Below are positions 18,149 through 25,843 of a stretch of 64,000 bases of DNA, piece after piece. This DNA is from Rhodoferax_B sp049316285. Its GTDB lineage: Bacteria > Pseudomonadota > Gammaproteobacteria > Burkholderiales > Burkholderiaceae_C. The notes beneath the pieces were generated by a model. It made no database searches and was not told the DNA's origin. It worked only from the letters and a program-made list of their open reading frames with translations. The translations under genes and the position numbers were made by a program. Position 1 is the first letter of the stretch. The number at the start of each line of letters is the position of its first letter. The stretch is taken from positions 216,306-280,305 of the forward strand of contig NZ_JBMOXA010000005.1 of the NCBI RefSeq assembly GCF_049316285.1. The letters are read 5' to 3'.

Positions 18149-18501
18149 AAATTCAGATGACTGTAGACGGGGCCGTCATCGCACGGGCAACACTCGACAA
18201 CAACGAAAGTGCTCGCGATTTTGCGGAGCTGCTTCCGCTGGACCTATCGCTGAAAGACTATGCCGCGACCGAAAAGATTGCCAGTCTTTCACAAAAGTTA
18301 TCTGTTGAAGGGGCTCGTGATGCCTATACACCGAGCGTGGGCGACCTCAGTTACTACGTCCCCTGGGGCAACTTAGCCATTTTCTACAAGGACGGAGATT
18401 TTTCGATTGGGCTCGTCCGCTTGGCTCGCCTTGATTTCGGGGTCGACGCAATCGAGCATCTTGGTTCGGCGAGCGTACGGATTGAACGAGCTAGAGATTG
18501 A
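18145..18501 (+). CDS. cyclophilin-like fold protein (cytoplasmic form)
   Basis: The 118-residue protein consists only of the cyclophilin-like domain: MKIQMTVDGAVIARATLDNN, SARDFAELLPLDLSLKDY, then GDLSYYVPWGNLAIFYKDGDFS. It has no signal peptide, unlike the lipoprotein at 10253-10786. Both share the FA-x-LP-l-x-L and GDL...Y...N-x-x-x-FY pattern and both overlap an MFS gene with ATGA. Enzymatic prolyl isomerase residues are not evident. Family members are widespread in such redox and efflux gene sets but have no settled function. Confidence 0.75.
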   Translation: MKIQMTVDGAVIARATLDNNESARDFAELLPLDLSLKDYAATEKIASLSQKLSVEGARDAYTPSVGDLSYYVPWGNLAIFYKDGDFSIGLVRLARLDFGVDAIEHLGSASVRIERARD

Positions 18502-18522
18502 GACGCAGATCGTCGAGTGAGT

Positions 18523-19443
18523 TCACGCTGGACTAGGCGCCTCTGGCGGCTCTTCGCGGTATCGCAACGCTTCGATCACTAGCGCCAGTGCAGGCGAAAT
18601 CTGACGTCGGTTCGCATAGTAGAGGTGATAACCTGGAAAACTTGGCCACCAGTCTTCCAGTACCGGAATCAATTTTCCCTCTGCGATGTGCGGTCGAACG
18701 ATGTCTAACGGCACGTAGGCGAAGCCCATGCCATCTAGGGCTGCCTGCACCATCAGCAATGTGTTGTTGAACACAGTCTGTCCTTCGACACGCACCTTGA
18801 CCGTTTCACCTTCCTTCTCGAAATCCCAGGCGTAAAGACCTCCGTGGGTTGGCAGCCGAAGGTTCACACAGCGATGGACCGTCAGACCTTGGGGGATGAT
18901 CGGCAAGATCCTGCCATTCAAGTATTCGGGTGATGCCGTTACGGCCATGCGCAACGCTGGCGCGATGCGAACGGCCACCATGTCCTTGTCCACCCTATTG
19001 CCGGATCGAACCCCCGCATCGAAACGCTGTGCCGCGATGTCTGTGAAAGCATAGTCAACGTTGAACTCGATCTGAATGTCGGGGTAGGCCTTGAGCAGCG
19101 GCATCAGGCGCGGCCAGAGCGCGGACGCGATGGCGTGATCATGTGCCGTGATGCGAACTGTGCCCGCAGGTTTGTCGCGCATCGCGCTTAACGCGCTGAG
19201 CTCGGCTTCAATTTCCGTCAGCCGTGGCGCAACACTGTTGAGCAGTCTGTCACCCGCTTCGGTGGTCGAAACGCTTCGCGTGGTGCGTGTCAAAAGACGC
19301 ACACCCAACCGCGCCTCCAATGCCAGCATGGAGTGGCTCAGCGCTGAACGCGACAACCCGAGTTGGGCGGCGGCACGTGTGAAGCTGCGTTCGCGTGCAA
19401 CCACTACGAACGCCTGAAGGTCATTCAAATTTTCTTTGGCCAT
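18523..19443 (-). CDS. LysR-family transcriptional regulator (paralogue)
   Basis: The 306-residue LysR protein has an HTH (SFTRAAAQLGLSRSALSHSM) and a co-inducer domain (KPAGTVRITAHDHA, RFDAGVRSGN, GYHLYYANRRQ). It matches the regulator at 6821-7726 closely from end to end, including the LLTRTTRSV wing. It is divergent from the cupin gene at 19573 and convergent with the cyclophilin-like gene (21 bp gap). The two paralogues bracket the 7.8-18.5 kb operons and may respond to related compounds. Confidence 0.92.
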   Translation of the reverse strand: MAKENLNDLQAFVVVARERSFTRAAAQLGLSRSALSHSMLALEARLGVRLLTRTTRSVSTTEAGDRLLNSVAPRLTEIEAELSALSAMRDKPAGTVRITAHDHAIASALWPRLMPLLKAYPDIQIEFNVDYAFTDIAAQRFDAGVRSGNRVDKDMVAVRIAPALRMAVTASPEYLNGRILPIIPQGLTVHRCVNLRLPTHGGLYAWDFEKEGETVKVRVEGQTVFNNTLLMVQAALDGMGFAYVPLDIVRPHIAEGKLIPVLEDWWPSFPGYHLYYANRRQISPALALVIEALRYREEPPEAPSPA

Positions 19444-19572
19444 TGGTGATTCATTTGCACAAGCGTTTCCCGATTTACCTATCTTCTCAGAAGTCGGAGC
19501 CGACTATAGAGTTACCGCTTGGGCACCGATTTTCGCGGTAAAGGTGCCACTTCAATCACTCAGGATAAAGAC

Positions 19573-19998
19573 ATGCAACTCCATCATCCCGGAGCACAAC
19601 CCTCGATCAAGGGTTCTACCGAATATTTCACAGGCAATGTGCGCATCGACATGCTGAATAGCCCTCCGGAGCCATCTCGTGTTTCTTGTGCAAGCGTGAC
19701 GTTTGAGCCGGGCGCTCGATCAGCCTGGCACACGCACCCCTTGGGACAGACATTGATCATCACAGCGGGTTGTGGATGGACCCAATGCGAAGGTGAGTTG
19801 ATTGTGGAAATTCGCGCCGGCGACGTGATCTGGTGCCCGCCCGGCCATAAGCATTGGCATGGCGCGTCTGCCACAACGGCGATGACCCATATTGCAATTC
19901 AAGAAGCGCTCGATGGCAAGAACGTCGTGTGGCTCAGCCATGTCACCGATGAGGAGTATTCGGTGGGGCCGCGAAGCAGCTCGGCACAGGGTTGCTGA
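19573..19998 (+). CDS. cupin, hydroxynitrile-lyase-like (cytoplasmic)
   Basis: From the ATG at 19573 this is a 141-residue single-domain cupin. An in-frame TTG at 19519 would add 18 unlikely residues. Metal ligands are intact: AWHTHPLGQ supplies two His and a Gln, and PPGHKHWHGA supplies the next His. The whole pattern (TFEPGARSAWHTHPLGQ, CGWTQ, GDVIWCPPG, TTAMTH, DGKNVVW) is that of the manganese cupin (R)-hydroxynitrile lyases described from acidobacteria. Hydroxynitrile chemistry is therefore possible, but related cupins have other or unknown roles. It lies divergent from the LysR gene and 42 bp before its exported paralogue. Confidence 0.8.
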   Translation: MQLHHPGAQPSIKGSTEYFTGNVRIDMLNSPPEPSRVSCASVTFEPGARSAWHTHPLGQTLIITAGCGWTQCEGELIVEIRAGDVIWCPPGHKHWHGASATTAMTHIAIQEALDGKNVVWLSHVTDEEYSVGPRSSSAQGC

Positions 19999-20040
19999 CC
20001 TTGATGCCAACTATTCTTAACAACTGGATGTTTAATCAAC

Positions 20041-20544
20041 ATGAACAATCGTCTACGTAAAGTTGTAGTCTTCTTAGCGGTAGTGCAGGGCGGTATAGCC
20101 AGCGCTGTCGATGCGTCCGGCAAGTCCGCCCCGCCCACCCACGGCCAAGAAATTACGCTCGCAGGATCACAGCCGTCCGCTTCTGGACCAGACGCGTTTT
20201 TCACGGGACGCGTGAGGGTGGACCCCATCTGGCCCGCTAGCCAAGAGATCAATGCATCGGGCGCCTATGTCACCTTCGAGCCCGGCGCGCGCTCTGCTTG
20301 GCATACCCATCCGAGCGGCCAAAGGCTGGTGGTCACATCCGGTGTTGGCAGAACGCAGGAATGGGGCAAACCGATGCAGGAACTTCGCGCTGGTGACAGC
20401 GTGTGGTGCCCGCCAGGCATCAAGCATTGGCATGGCGCGTCGCCCACAACGGCGATGACGCACATTGCGGTTTCAGGAACGCTTAACGGCAAAAACGTGG
20501 AATGGATGGAAAAGGTCACCGATGAACAATACACAGCCCGCTAG
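20041..20544 (+). CDS. exported cupin, hydroxynitrile-lyase-like
   Basis: The 167-residue protein has an N-terminal signal peptide (basic NNRLRK, hydrophobic VVVFLAVVQGGIASAVDA), then the same cupin as the preceding gene. It shows TFEPGARSAWHTHPSGQ with both His and the Gln, CPPGIKHWHGA with the third His, and the ending WMEKVTDEQY. It is likely a periplasmic version of the cytoplasmic cupin at 19573. Its end overlaps the exported carboxymuconolactone-decarboxylase-like gene by 23 bp, so the two are translationally linked. Confidence 0.8.
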   Translation: MNNRLRKVVVFLAVVQGGIASAVDASGKSAPPTHGQEITLAGSQPSASGPDAFFTGRVRVDPIWPASQEINASGAYVTFEPGARSAWHTHPSGQRLVVTSGVGRTQEWGKPMQELRAGDSVWCPPGIKHWHGASPTTAMTHIAVSGTLNGKNVEWMEKVTDEQYTAR

Positions 20545-21292
20545 TCTTTCCAAGCAGGTCGCGCTCGGCCTCGCGCTCGGGGTCTCCGCGTTATGCGCCG
20601 ATGCCACCGCATCTGAGAAGAAGACCGACGCCACGCTCAAAGTCCAGATGAAGTCGGACTCTTTGTCGATTCGTCAGCAGTCCATTATTCCCATCGCTGC
20701 ATTCGGTGCGGCTGGCGACATCACAAGGCTCGGGGTCGCGCTGAACCAAGGCCTCGACGCGGGGCTGACCGTTAGTGACGCGAAGGAGGTACTGGTTCAA
20801 CTCTACGCCTACGCCGGTTTTCCGCGCAGCTTGAACGCGCTAAGCGAGTTGATGAAAGTTGTTGAACAACGTCGACAACGCGGTATTCAAGATGCGCAGG
20901 GCCAAGAGCCCCGTCGCGCGATTCCCAAAGGCGATGCATTGCTTGCGGCAGGCACCGCCAACCAAACCAAGCTCGTTGGAGCGCCTGTGAAGGGGGCCTT
21001 GTTCGACTTTGCACCTGCCGCCGGTGAATACCTGAGGACGCATCTGTTTGGCGACATCTTCGAGCGAGACAACCTCGACTGGCAAAGCCGTGAAATCGCC
21101 ACGCTGGGCATGCTTTCTGCGTTGCAGGGCGCGGATTCGCAGCTGCAGTCACACATGGGCATGAGCATGAACGTCGGCTTGACGGCAGAACAACTCAATC
21201 AACTGACCCACGTGCTAGATGAGCACGTGGATGCTACCGCAGCGCAACGCGCGCGCGGAGCACTGACACGTCACCTTGCAAAGGGCGTTTAA
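20522..21292 (+). CDS. exported carboxymuconolactone decarboxylase-like (AhpD-fold) protein
   Basis: The chosen ATG at 20522 gives a 256-residue protein with a signal peptide (LSKQVALGLALGVSALCADATA). The longer frame from 20465 would bury that leader. The mature part has two AhpD/CMD-like helical repeats (SIIPIAAFGAAGDITRLGVALNQGLDAGLT and REIATLGMLSALQGADSQLQSHMGMSMNVGLTAEQ). No CxxC thiol pair of true AhpD is seen. Homologues often sit beside hydroxynitrile-lyase-type cupins, as here. The reaction is unknown; periplasmic location is inferred from the leader. Confidence 0.75.
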   Translation: MNNTQPASLSKQVALGLALGVSALCADATASEKKTDATLKVQMKSDSLSIRQQSIIPIAAFGAAGDITRLGVALNQGLDAGLTVSDAKEVLVQLYAYAGFPRSLNALSELMKVVEQRRQRGIQDAQGQEPRRAIPKGDALLAAGTANQTKLVGAPVKGALFDFAPAAGEYLRTHLFGDIFERDNLDWQSREIATLGMLSALQGADSQLQSHMGMSMNVGLTAEQLNQLTHVLDEHVDATAAQRARGALTRHLAKGV

Positions 21293-21298
21293 ATCTTA

Positions 21299-22720
21299 TT
21301 AATCCGCGAAGCCAACCATCGCCTTCACCTCGAGGTACTCCTCGAGGCCGAAGACACCCATGGCGCGACCGTTCCCGGATTTTTTGTACCCACCCATCGG
21401 CGCTGCGGGATTGCTTGCGGCGCCGTTGAAAAACACCCTCCCGGCTCTGAGTTGGCGGCAGAGGGCAAGCCCGGCATCCGGGTCTTTGGAGAAGGCGTAT
21501 GCGCCAAGACCGTATTCCGTGCCGTTCGCGATATCGATGGCCTCCTTCACATCCGAGTACGCGATCAGGGCCAGTACAGGGCCGAATACTTCTTCCTGCG
21601 CGATCTTAGAGCGTGGATCCACTCTCGCAAAAACGGTTGGCTTAGCAAAGTAACCACGCTTCAATCCTTCCGGCCGACCTAGGCCACCGCATACGAGTTC
21701 CGCACCCTCGTCCATTCCGATCTGGATGTACTTTTGCACCCGTTCGAATTGAGCCTCATTGATCAACGGGCCCATCGTGGTGCCGGAATCGAAGGGATCG
21801 CCGGGTTGTACCTTCGCTCCCTCTTTGCGAAGTGCGGCGATGGCCTCGTCGATCTGGCTCTCGTGAACCAGCAATCTTGTCGGTGCGTGGCAGGATTGGC
21901 CCGTGTTGAAAAACGCGCGGCCCATGGTCCACTGGGCGGCCGCAGTCACGTCGGCATCAGGTAGTACAACGCACGGAGACTTGCCGCCCAGTTCCTGGGA
22001 CACGCGTTTCACCGTGGGTGCGGCGGCTTCCGCGACCAATATTCCAGCGCGGGTCGAACCGGTGAACGACACCATATCGACCTCAGGGTGCGCGCACAGT
22101 GCATTGCCTACCGTTGCACCATCGCCGATCACAAGATTGAAGACGCCCGGTGGCGTGCCGGCTTCGTGCAGGATTTCAGCGAAGGCGATCGCGCTAAGTG
22201 GCGTGAATTCGCTCGGCTTGAGCACCATTGTGCAGCCTGCCGCTAACGCATAGCCGACCTTCGTGCCAAGCAACTGAAGCGGCCAGTTCCAGGCGGCGAT
22301 CAACGCGCAGACACCGATGGGATCGCGGCTGATCAGATTGGGGCCCTGAAAGACTTCGAACTTGTAGTTCTTCAGCGTGGCGACGGCTTCATTGAGCACG
22401 CCAATTGTGCCCACGGTATGGATGGTCGCGCTCTTCGGCGCGCCGAGCTCGGTGCAGACGATGTCGGCGAGTTCGGCCTGTCTTGCCGTGAAGCGGGCAA
22501 TGACGCTTTCGAGCAGCTCGATGCGTTCAGCGGTCGAGCTGCGGCTAAAGCGGGGAAACGCGCGCCGGGCAGCTTTGACGGCTTGGTCGGCATCGGCTGC
22601 GGTGGCCATCTTCAGCCTTACCAGAGGCTCTTCGGTCGTCGGATTCTTTCGCTCGAAACTATCGCGGCCACTCACGGGTACCCACAGCCCATCGATATAG
22701 CATTTGTCAAGTGTTTTCAT
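21299..22720 (-). CDS. NAD(P)-dependent aldehyde dehydrogenase
   Basis: The 473-residue enzyme has all key residues of the ALDH superfamily: Asn in IAAWNWPLQ, Glu in SQELGGKSP, the catalytic Cys in NTGQSCHAPTRL, and the late EEVFGPVLALI motif. It oxidises an aldehyde to the acid; the substrate is not deducible. It is convergent with the CMD-like gene (6 bp apart). The upstream region carries a LysR-type palindrome at 22902-22916, 182 bp before its start, so regulation with the Bug genes further right is likely. Confidence 0.92.
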   Translation of the reverse strand: MKTLDKCYIDGLWVPVSGRDSFERKNPTTEEPLVRLKMATAADADQAVKAARRAFPRFSRSSTAERIELLESVIARFTARQAELADIVCTELGAPKSATIHTVGTIGVLNEAVATLKNYKFEVFQGPNLISRDPIGVCALIAAWNWPLQLLGTKVGYALAAGCTMVLKPSEFTPLSAIAFAEILHEAGTPPGVFNLVIGDGATVGNALCAHPEVDMVSFTGSTRAGILVAEAAAPTVKRVSQELGGKSPCVVLPDADVTAAAQWTMGRAFFNTGQSCHAPTRLLVHESQIDEAIAALRKEGAKVQPGDPFDSGTTMGPLINEAQFERVQKYIQIGMDEGAELVCGGLGRPEGLKRGYFAKPTVFARVDPRSKIAQEEVFGPVLALIAYSDVKEAIDIANGTEYGLGAYAFSKDPDAGLALCRQLRAGRVFFNGAASNPAAPMGGYKKSGNGRAMGVFGLEEYLEVKAMVGFAD

Positions 22721-22901
22721 TTTCGATCGTCGTCAGATTTTTGGTTGATGAAATGCAGAGCGAAGGCGAGCCAGCAGTCGTCCAATCAGCCGGGCATGCT
22801 GAGGCCGCAATGCAGTCTGACTCTTCGTCCGGTTGGCATAGAGATTCAGTTACTTTACGGACCGAGAGATGAAACGTCTATTCGTAATTTATTGATCAAC
22901 C

Positions 22902-22916
22902 GTAAGTTCTGCTTAC
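22902..22916. promoter_or_regulatory. LysR-type palindrome, site 1
   Basis: GTAAGTTCTGCTTAC has perfect 5-bp arms, a 5-bp centre and the T-N11-A spacing of LysR boxes. The context upstream (TTCGTAAT, then TTGATCAACC) is also shared with the site at 60033. Confidence 0.6.
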
Positions 22917-23156
22917 CACTGCAGCGCTTGCACGTCGTTAAACGCAACATAATTTATTGAAGCGCTGGAAGCCGCTGTCGGTTGTTAGTTCCGTTTACCA
23001 GTCGGGGCATGAAATGTGACTGGACGCGCATTTTTCGCTGCGTCAAAGTACGGTAGGGGCTTGAGCCCAGTCCTCCAGACCTCGTCGCTAGATCACGTGA
23101 GAAATGATACGAAAAATAAGGAAAGGATATGACGCCGAAGGCAACAGTTCATGCCG

Positions 23157-23178
23157 TTCAGAACCAAAGGGTTCTGAA
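23157..23178. repeat. 9-bp perfect inverted repeat, 4-nt loop
   Basis: TTCAGAACC at 23157-23165 and GGTTCTGAA at 23170-23178 flank AAAG. No T-run follows on either strand, so it is not a clear terminator. It lies 194 bp before the VOC gene and could be an operator or an RNA hairpin in its leader. Confidence 0.5.
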
Positions 23179-23372
23179 AAGCTCTCGAGACTTGAAGGTC
23201 AAGAATCAGATTAATCCGCGAGAAACTTGCCCATCGAGAAACCGTCGTTGCTGTGTGACGACCGCTACAGCGCCATTTAGATTGCTTAGCACGCTCACTC
23301 CACCAAGGCCTGCAGCTTTGGAACAAGTCGACGTCTTGTAATCAAAACTGACATAGATAGATCGAAATTCAT

Positions 23373-23963
23373 ATGCCTCCCCATCAAGACCTTAAAACTT
23401 TGCGCGAACTGTTGGGCCCTGATCTTCAGATCAGCTTCGTAGTGAAAGACCTCGATGCCGCTCTCGATTTGTGGACGCTGCAAATGGGCGTCGGCCCGTT
23501 CGTCGTTTTTGAAAAGTCGCTCGGCGACAGGCGTTTCCTGCACCATGGCAAGGTCAGCGACGTGCAGATGTCCGTTGCGCTGTCATACCGCGGCGAGACC
23601 CAGATCGAGATCATCACCCAGGTCAACGACGCGCCTTCCATCTATTCCGAATTCTTTGCTTCCGGCCGTGAGGGCTTGCAGCACATTGCATTTGCCGCAG
23701 CCGACTATGAGCAAGCCTGCCGGCGTTTTCAGGCCATCGGCTTCAAAGAAGTGAGCGCCATCCACATGCCCGACGGAACCAAGAACGTGAGCTATTTTCA
23801 GAGCCCTGAAAGCGTGGGGGTTGTGGTCGAGCTGGTGCCTATGACGCCTGCGCGCCGAACCTACTACGACCGCATCAAGGCACTTGCCGCCTCGTGGGAC
23901 GGCATGGATCCGGTACGGCGTTATCGCGATAGTGTCGAGTTTCTGGCCAAGGTCTGCAGCTGA
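23373..23963 (+). CDS. VOC-family (glyoxalase/epimerase-like) protein
   Basis: The 196-residue protein begins with the beta-alpha-beta module ISFVVKDLDAALDLW, which is typical of vicinal-oxygen-chelate proteins. The second module is HIAFAAADYEQACRRFQAIGF. Candidate metal ligands are His in GLQHIAF and Glu in VVVELVPMTP. Members include methylmalonyl-CoA epimerases, glyoxalases and dioxygenases; the overall length and the C-terminal YYDRIKALAASWDGMDPV tail resemble uncharacterised catabolic VOC proteins. It stands alone on the plus strand, downstream of a 23 kb gap containing a hairpin-forming repeat. Confidence 0.75.
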   Translation: MPPHQDLKTLRELLGPDLQISFVVKDLDAALDLWTLQMGVGPFVVFEKSLGDRRFLHHGKVSDVQMSVALSYRGETQIEIITQVNDAPSIYSEFFASGREGLQHIAFAAADYEQACRRFQAIGFKEVSAIHMPDGTKNVSYFQSPESVGVVVELVPMTPARRTYYDRIKALAASWDGMDPVRRYRDSVEFLAKVCS

Positions 23964-24224
23964 CCTTTGCATGCGGGAGCTTGCGCCCTCGGTGCAGGAC
24001 ACAGGCCGATACTCAGTTGGAGATGGTTATTCCGACACTTGTATGTGATTGTCCTTGATCACCTTGCCCATCGCTGAGCCTCGCTTTTGATCATAGCGGC
24101 CACGGCAGGCGCATTCTTGCTCTCAGCAAAGAAGCCGATTGCGCTCAAGCGACACTGAACCTCCGGATCCTTCAACACTTTGGCGAAGGCGTCATGTCGC
24201 GGGGGGCGCTGCAGGCGCCATGAA

Positions 24225-24493
24225 GGCATACCAGCGCCAGGATTTGCGGGGCCAGCTTGTGCTCCTCAGCCACTGGCGGAACCGAGGAATCGTCGTCTCG
24301 TCGGGCGGCGCTCTGTCCAAGTTCAGACCGCGAACTTGCGGAACATCCCGATGTCGTGCAGTACTTCTTCCATCGCCGGATCACCAAGCGTGAACCCTTG
24401 CTGCATGAAGTGGATGCGCAACATTGTCTCCACGAAAAACGGCGGGAGCGTGCGCTTGGTCGTCAGGCTCAGTCCCAGGTCGGCTTGTTTCAT
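24225..24493 (-). mobile_element. IS5-family transposase remnant
   Basis: On the minus strand from ATG at 24493, the frame reads MKQADLGLSLTTKRT, jumps without the usual ~30 intervening residues to PPFFVETMLRIHFMQQGF, and continues DPAMEEVLHDIGMFRKFA before a stop at about 24323. The expected continuation is then found in other frames (LNLDRAPPDETTI, then EEHKLAPQILALV). This is the start of an IS5-type transposase with an internal deletion and at least two frameshifts. The catalytic core and the element ends are missing. It directly borders the truncated aldolase pseudogene on the plus strand. Confidence 0.75.
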
Positions 24494-24585
24494 GGCCCAG
24501 ATTTTGTCAGCGCGTCGGCTCAACGAGAACGTCGGGAGCGGATTTATGCAGACCTTCCTTCGCGCGAGACGCGCTGGTGGTTTAG

Positions 24586-25290
24586 ATGACGGTGCGCCTG
24601 GTGCGTACGGTCGAGATCGCAGAGATTGCAGGGTCTGCCAGATTCGATACTTTCTACATCGATATGGAGCACAGCAGCTTCTCGCTCGAGACCACCGCGC
24701 AGATCTGCATGGCACGACTCGCGCTCGGTATCACGCCGCTCGTCCGGGTCGCGAATACATCCCCCGAGTCAATCGGCCGCGTGCCGGACGGCGGCGCACT
24801 AGCGTGATAGCACCCCATGTGGAATCGGCCAGTCGATCCCTCAAAGTTTCCGCCTCTTGGCAATTTAGGGTTTAACGGAGCCTTGCCCCACCTTAGGGTC
24901 AAGTCGTTTCCAACCAAAGATGTTTTCTTGGCCATGAACGAGGCCAGCATGGTGGTTGTCATGATTGAATCCGGCCAGACGCTTGCCAACGTGGAAGAGA
25001 TTGCGGCTGTGCCGGGCGTCGACACGCTCTTTATCAGCTCAAACGATCACGCTTCGTCGCTGGGCATCCCGGGTGAACTGGAACACCCCAAGGTCCGCGA
25101 GGCCCATGCAACGAGCATCGCCCCCTGCCGCAAGCAGTGCAAACATCTCGGCATCGGTGGCCTCGTGGCCTTCCCCAAATTGGCCACCGAAATGATTGCC
25201 CTAGGTTGCCGGTAGATCTCGACCCGCACCGATCTGTCGTTTCTGCTGAACGGTGCGACTCCGAAGGCCAAGCAGGCTTGCGGCAACTGA
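24586..25290 (+). pseudogene. HpcH/HpaI-family aldolase, truncated and frameshifted
   Basis: The translated segments TVRLVRTVEIAEIAGSA, FDTFYIDMEHSSFSLET, VIAPHVESA, KFPPLGNLGFNGALPH, MVVVMIESGQTLANVEEI and TDLSFLLNGATPKAKQ follow the order of a 2-keto-3-deoxy-glucarate/HpcH-type aldolase, including the metal-binding Glu of MIES. The gene lacks its first ~30-40 codons and shifts out of frame near 24800. It returns to frame near 24835 with residues missing and has an in-frame TAG at 25213-25215 before the true stop at 25288-25290. It cannot make an active enzyme. The IS5 remnant at its 5' end suggests that insertion and deletion started the decay. Confidence 0.8.
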
Positions 25291-25843
25291 GATATGGGTT
25301 TGCTGCCGTAGGCAGAGAAGCCCAGGGTGGCTAACCATCCAAAGCGGGAGCTCCCATGCCCATTCGCTAATGTTCAACAACAGAAGAAGCTTCCGCTTGG
25401 CTAAAGCCTATTGCATCAAGACCTACTGTGGGATCACCCAACCGGACGCACTTGCGATATACGGCAAGCTTGTCGGCCGGGCCGTCCAGGCCACCGCCAC
25501 GCACGATGGGGCCGCATACCAGGGGCTTTGCGCGCTCTCGCCGGTGGAGCTAACCGGGATATTCGCATCGTCGATGTCGCAGCATGACTTCCCGTCAGGG
25601 CAGCGAGCAGAGCGCTGAAAGGTTGGAGCATGCGACGTAAGAAAATCTTAACGAACGCTGCAGAAAAGCCGTCTTGACCCCTGTTCTGGCAACTTCAATA
25701 CTCGCCACACCGTAGGAAAGAACACCCGCGGTGGGTGTCTGGGCCGCGTCGAGCCGCAGTGGTGTGCTTTGGCAGTTCGCAAGAGCATTCATTGCGGGAA
25801 CGAAGCGTCCACGACAAAGAAGTATAAAACCTGGAGACAAAAA
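25291..25843. other. intergenic stretch, one operator-like site
   Basis: This 553-bp stretch between the dead aldolase and the Bug gene holds short frames on both strands, none with a recognisable product or good start. It is probably debris plus the Bug promoter region. The one site I can support is the palindrome at 25637-25651. Confidence 0.45.
25637..25651. promoter_or_regulatory. LysR-type palindrome, site 2
   Basis: GTAAGAAAATCTTAA keeps the TAAG-N5-CTTA core and T-N11-A spacing with one arm mismatch at the end. It lies 192 bp before the Bug start at 25844. Confidence 0.5.

Larger units (their letters stand above)
22721..23372. other. intergenic stretch with operator-like repeats
   Basis: This 652-bp divergent gap separates the aldehyde dehydrogenase and the VOC gene. 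It holds a LysR-type palindrome at 22902-22916 and a 9-bp inverted repeat at 23157-23178. A 70-codon frame at 23129-23341 has a Shine-Dalgarno-like GGAAAGG before its ATG, but its product resembles nothing I know and it is not called. Confidence 0.5.

Noticed and set aside
23129..23341. 70-codon frame with a ribosome-binding-site-like leader
   Set aside because: The translated product has no protein-like pattern I recognise and includes a regulatory hairpin.
25377..25618. Frame of 80 codons downstream of the aldolase pseudogene
   Set aside because: No good start signal and no recognisable product; most likely debris.
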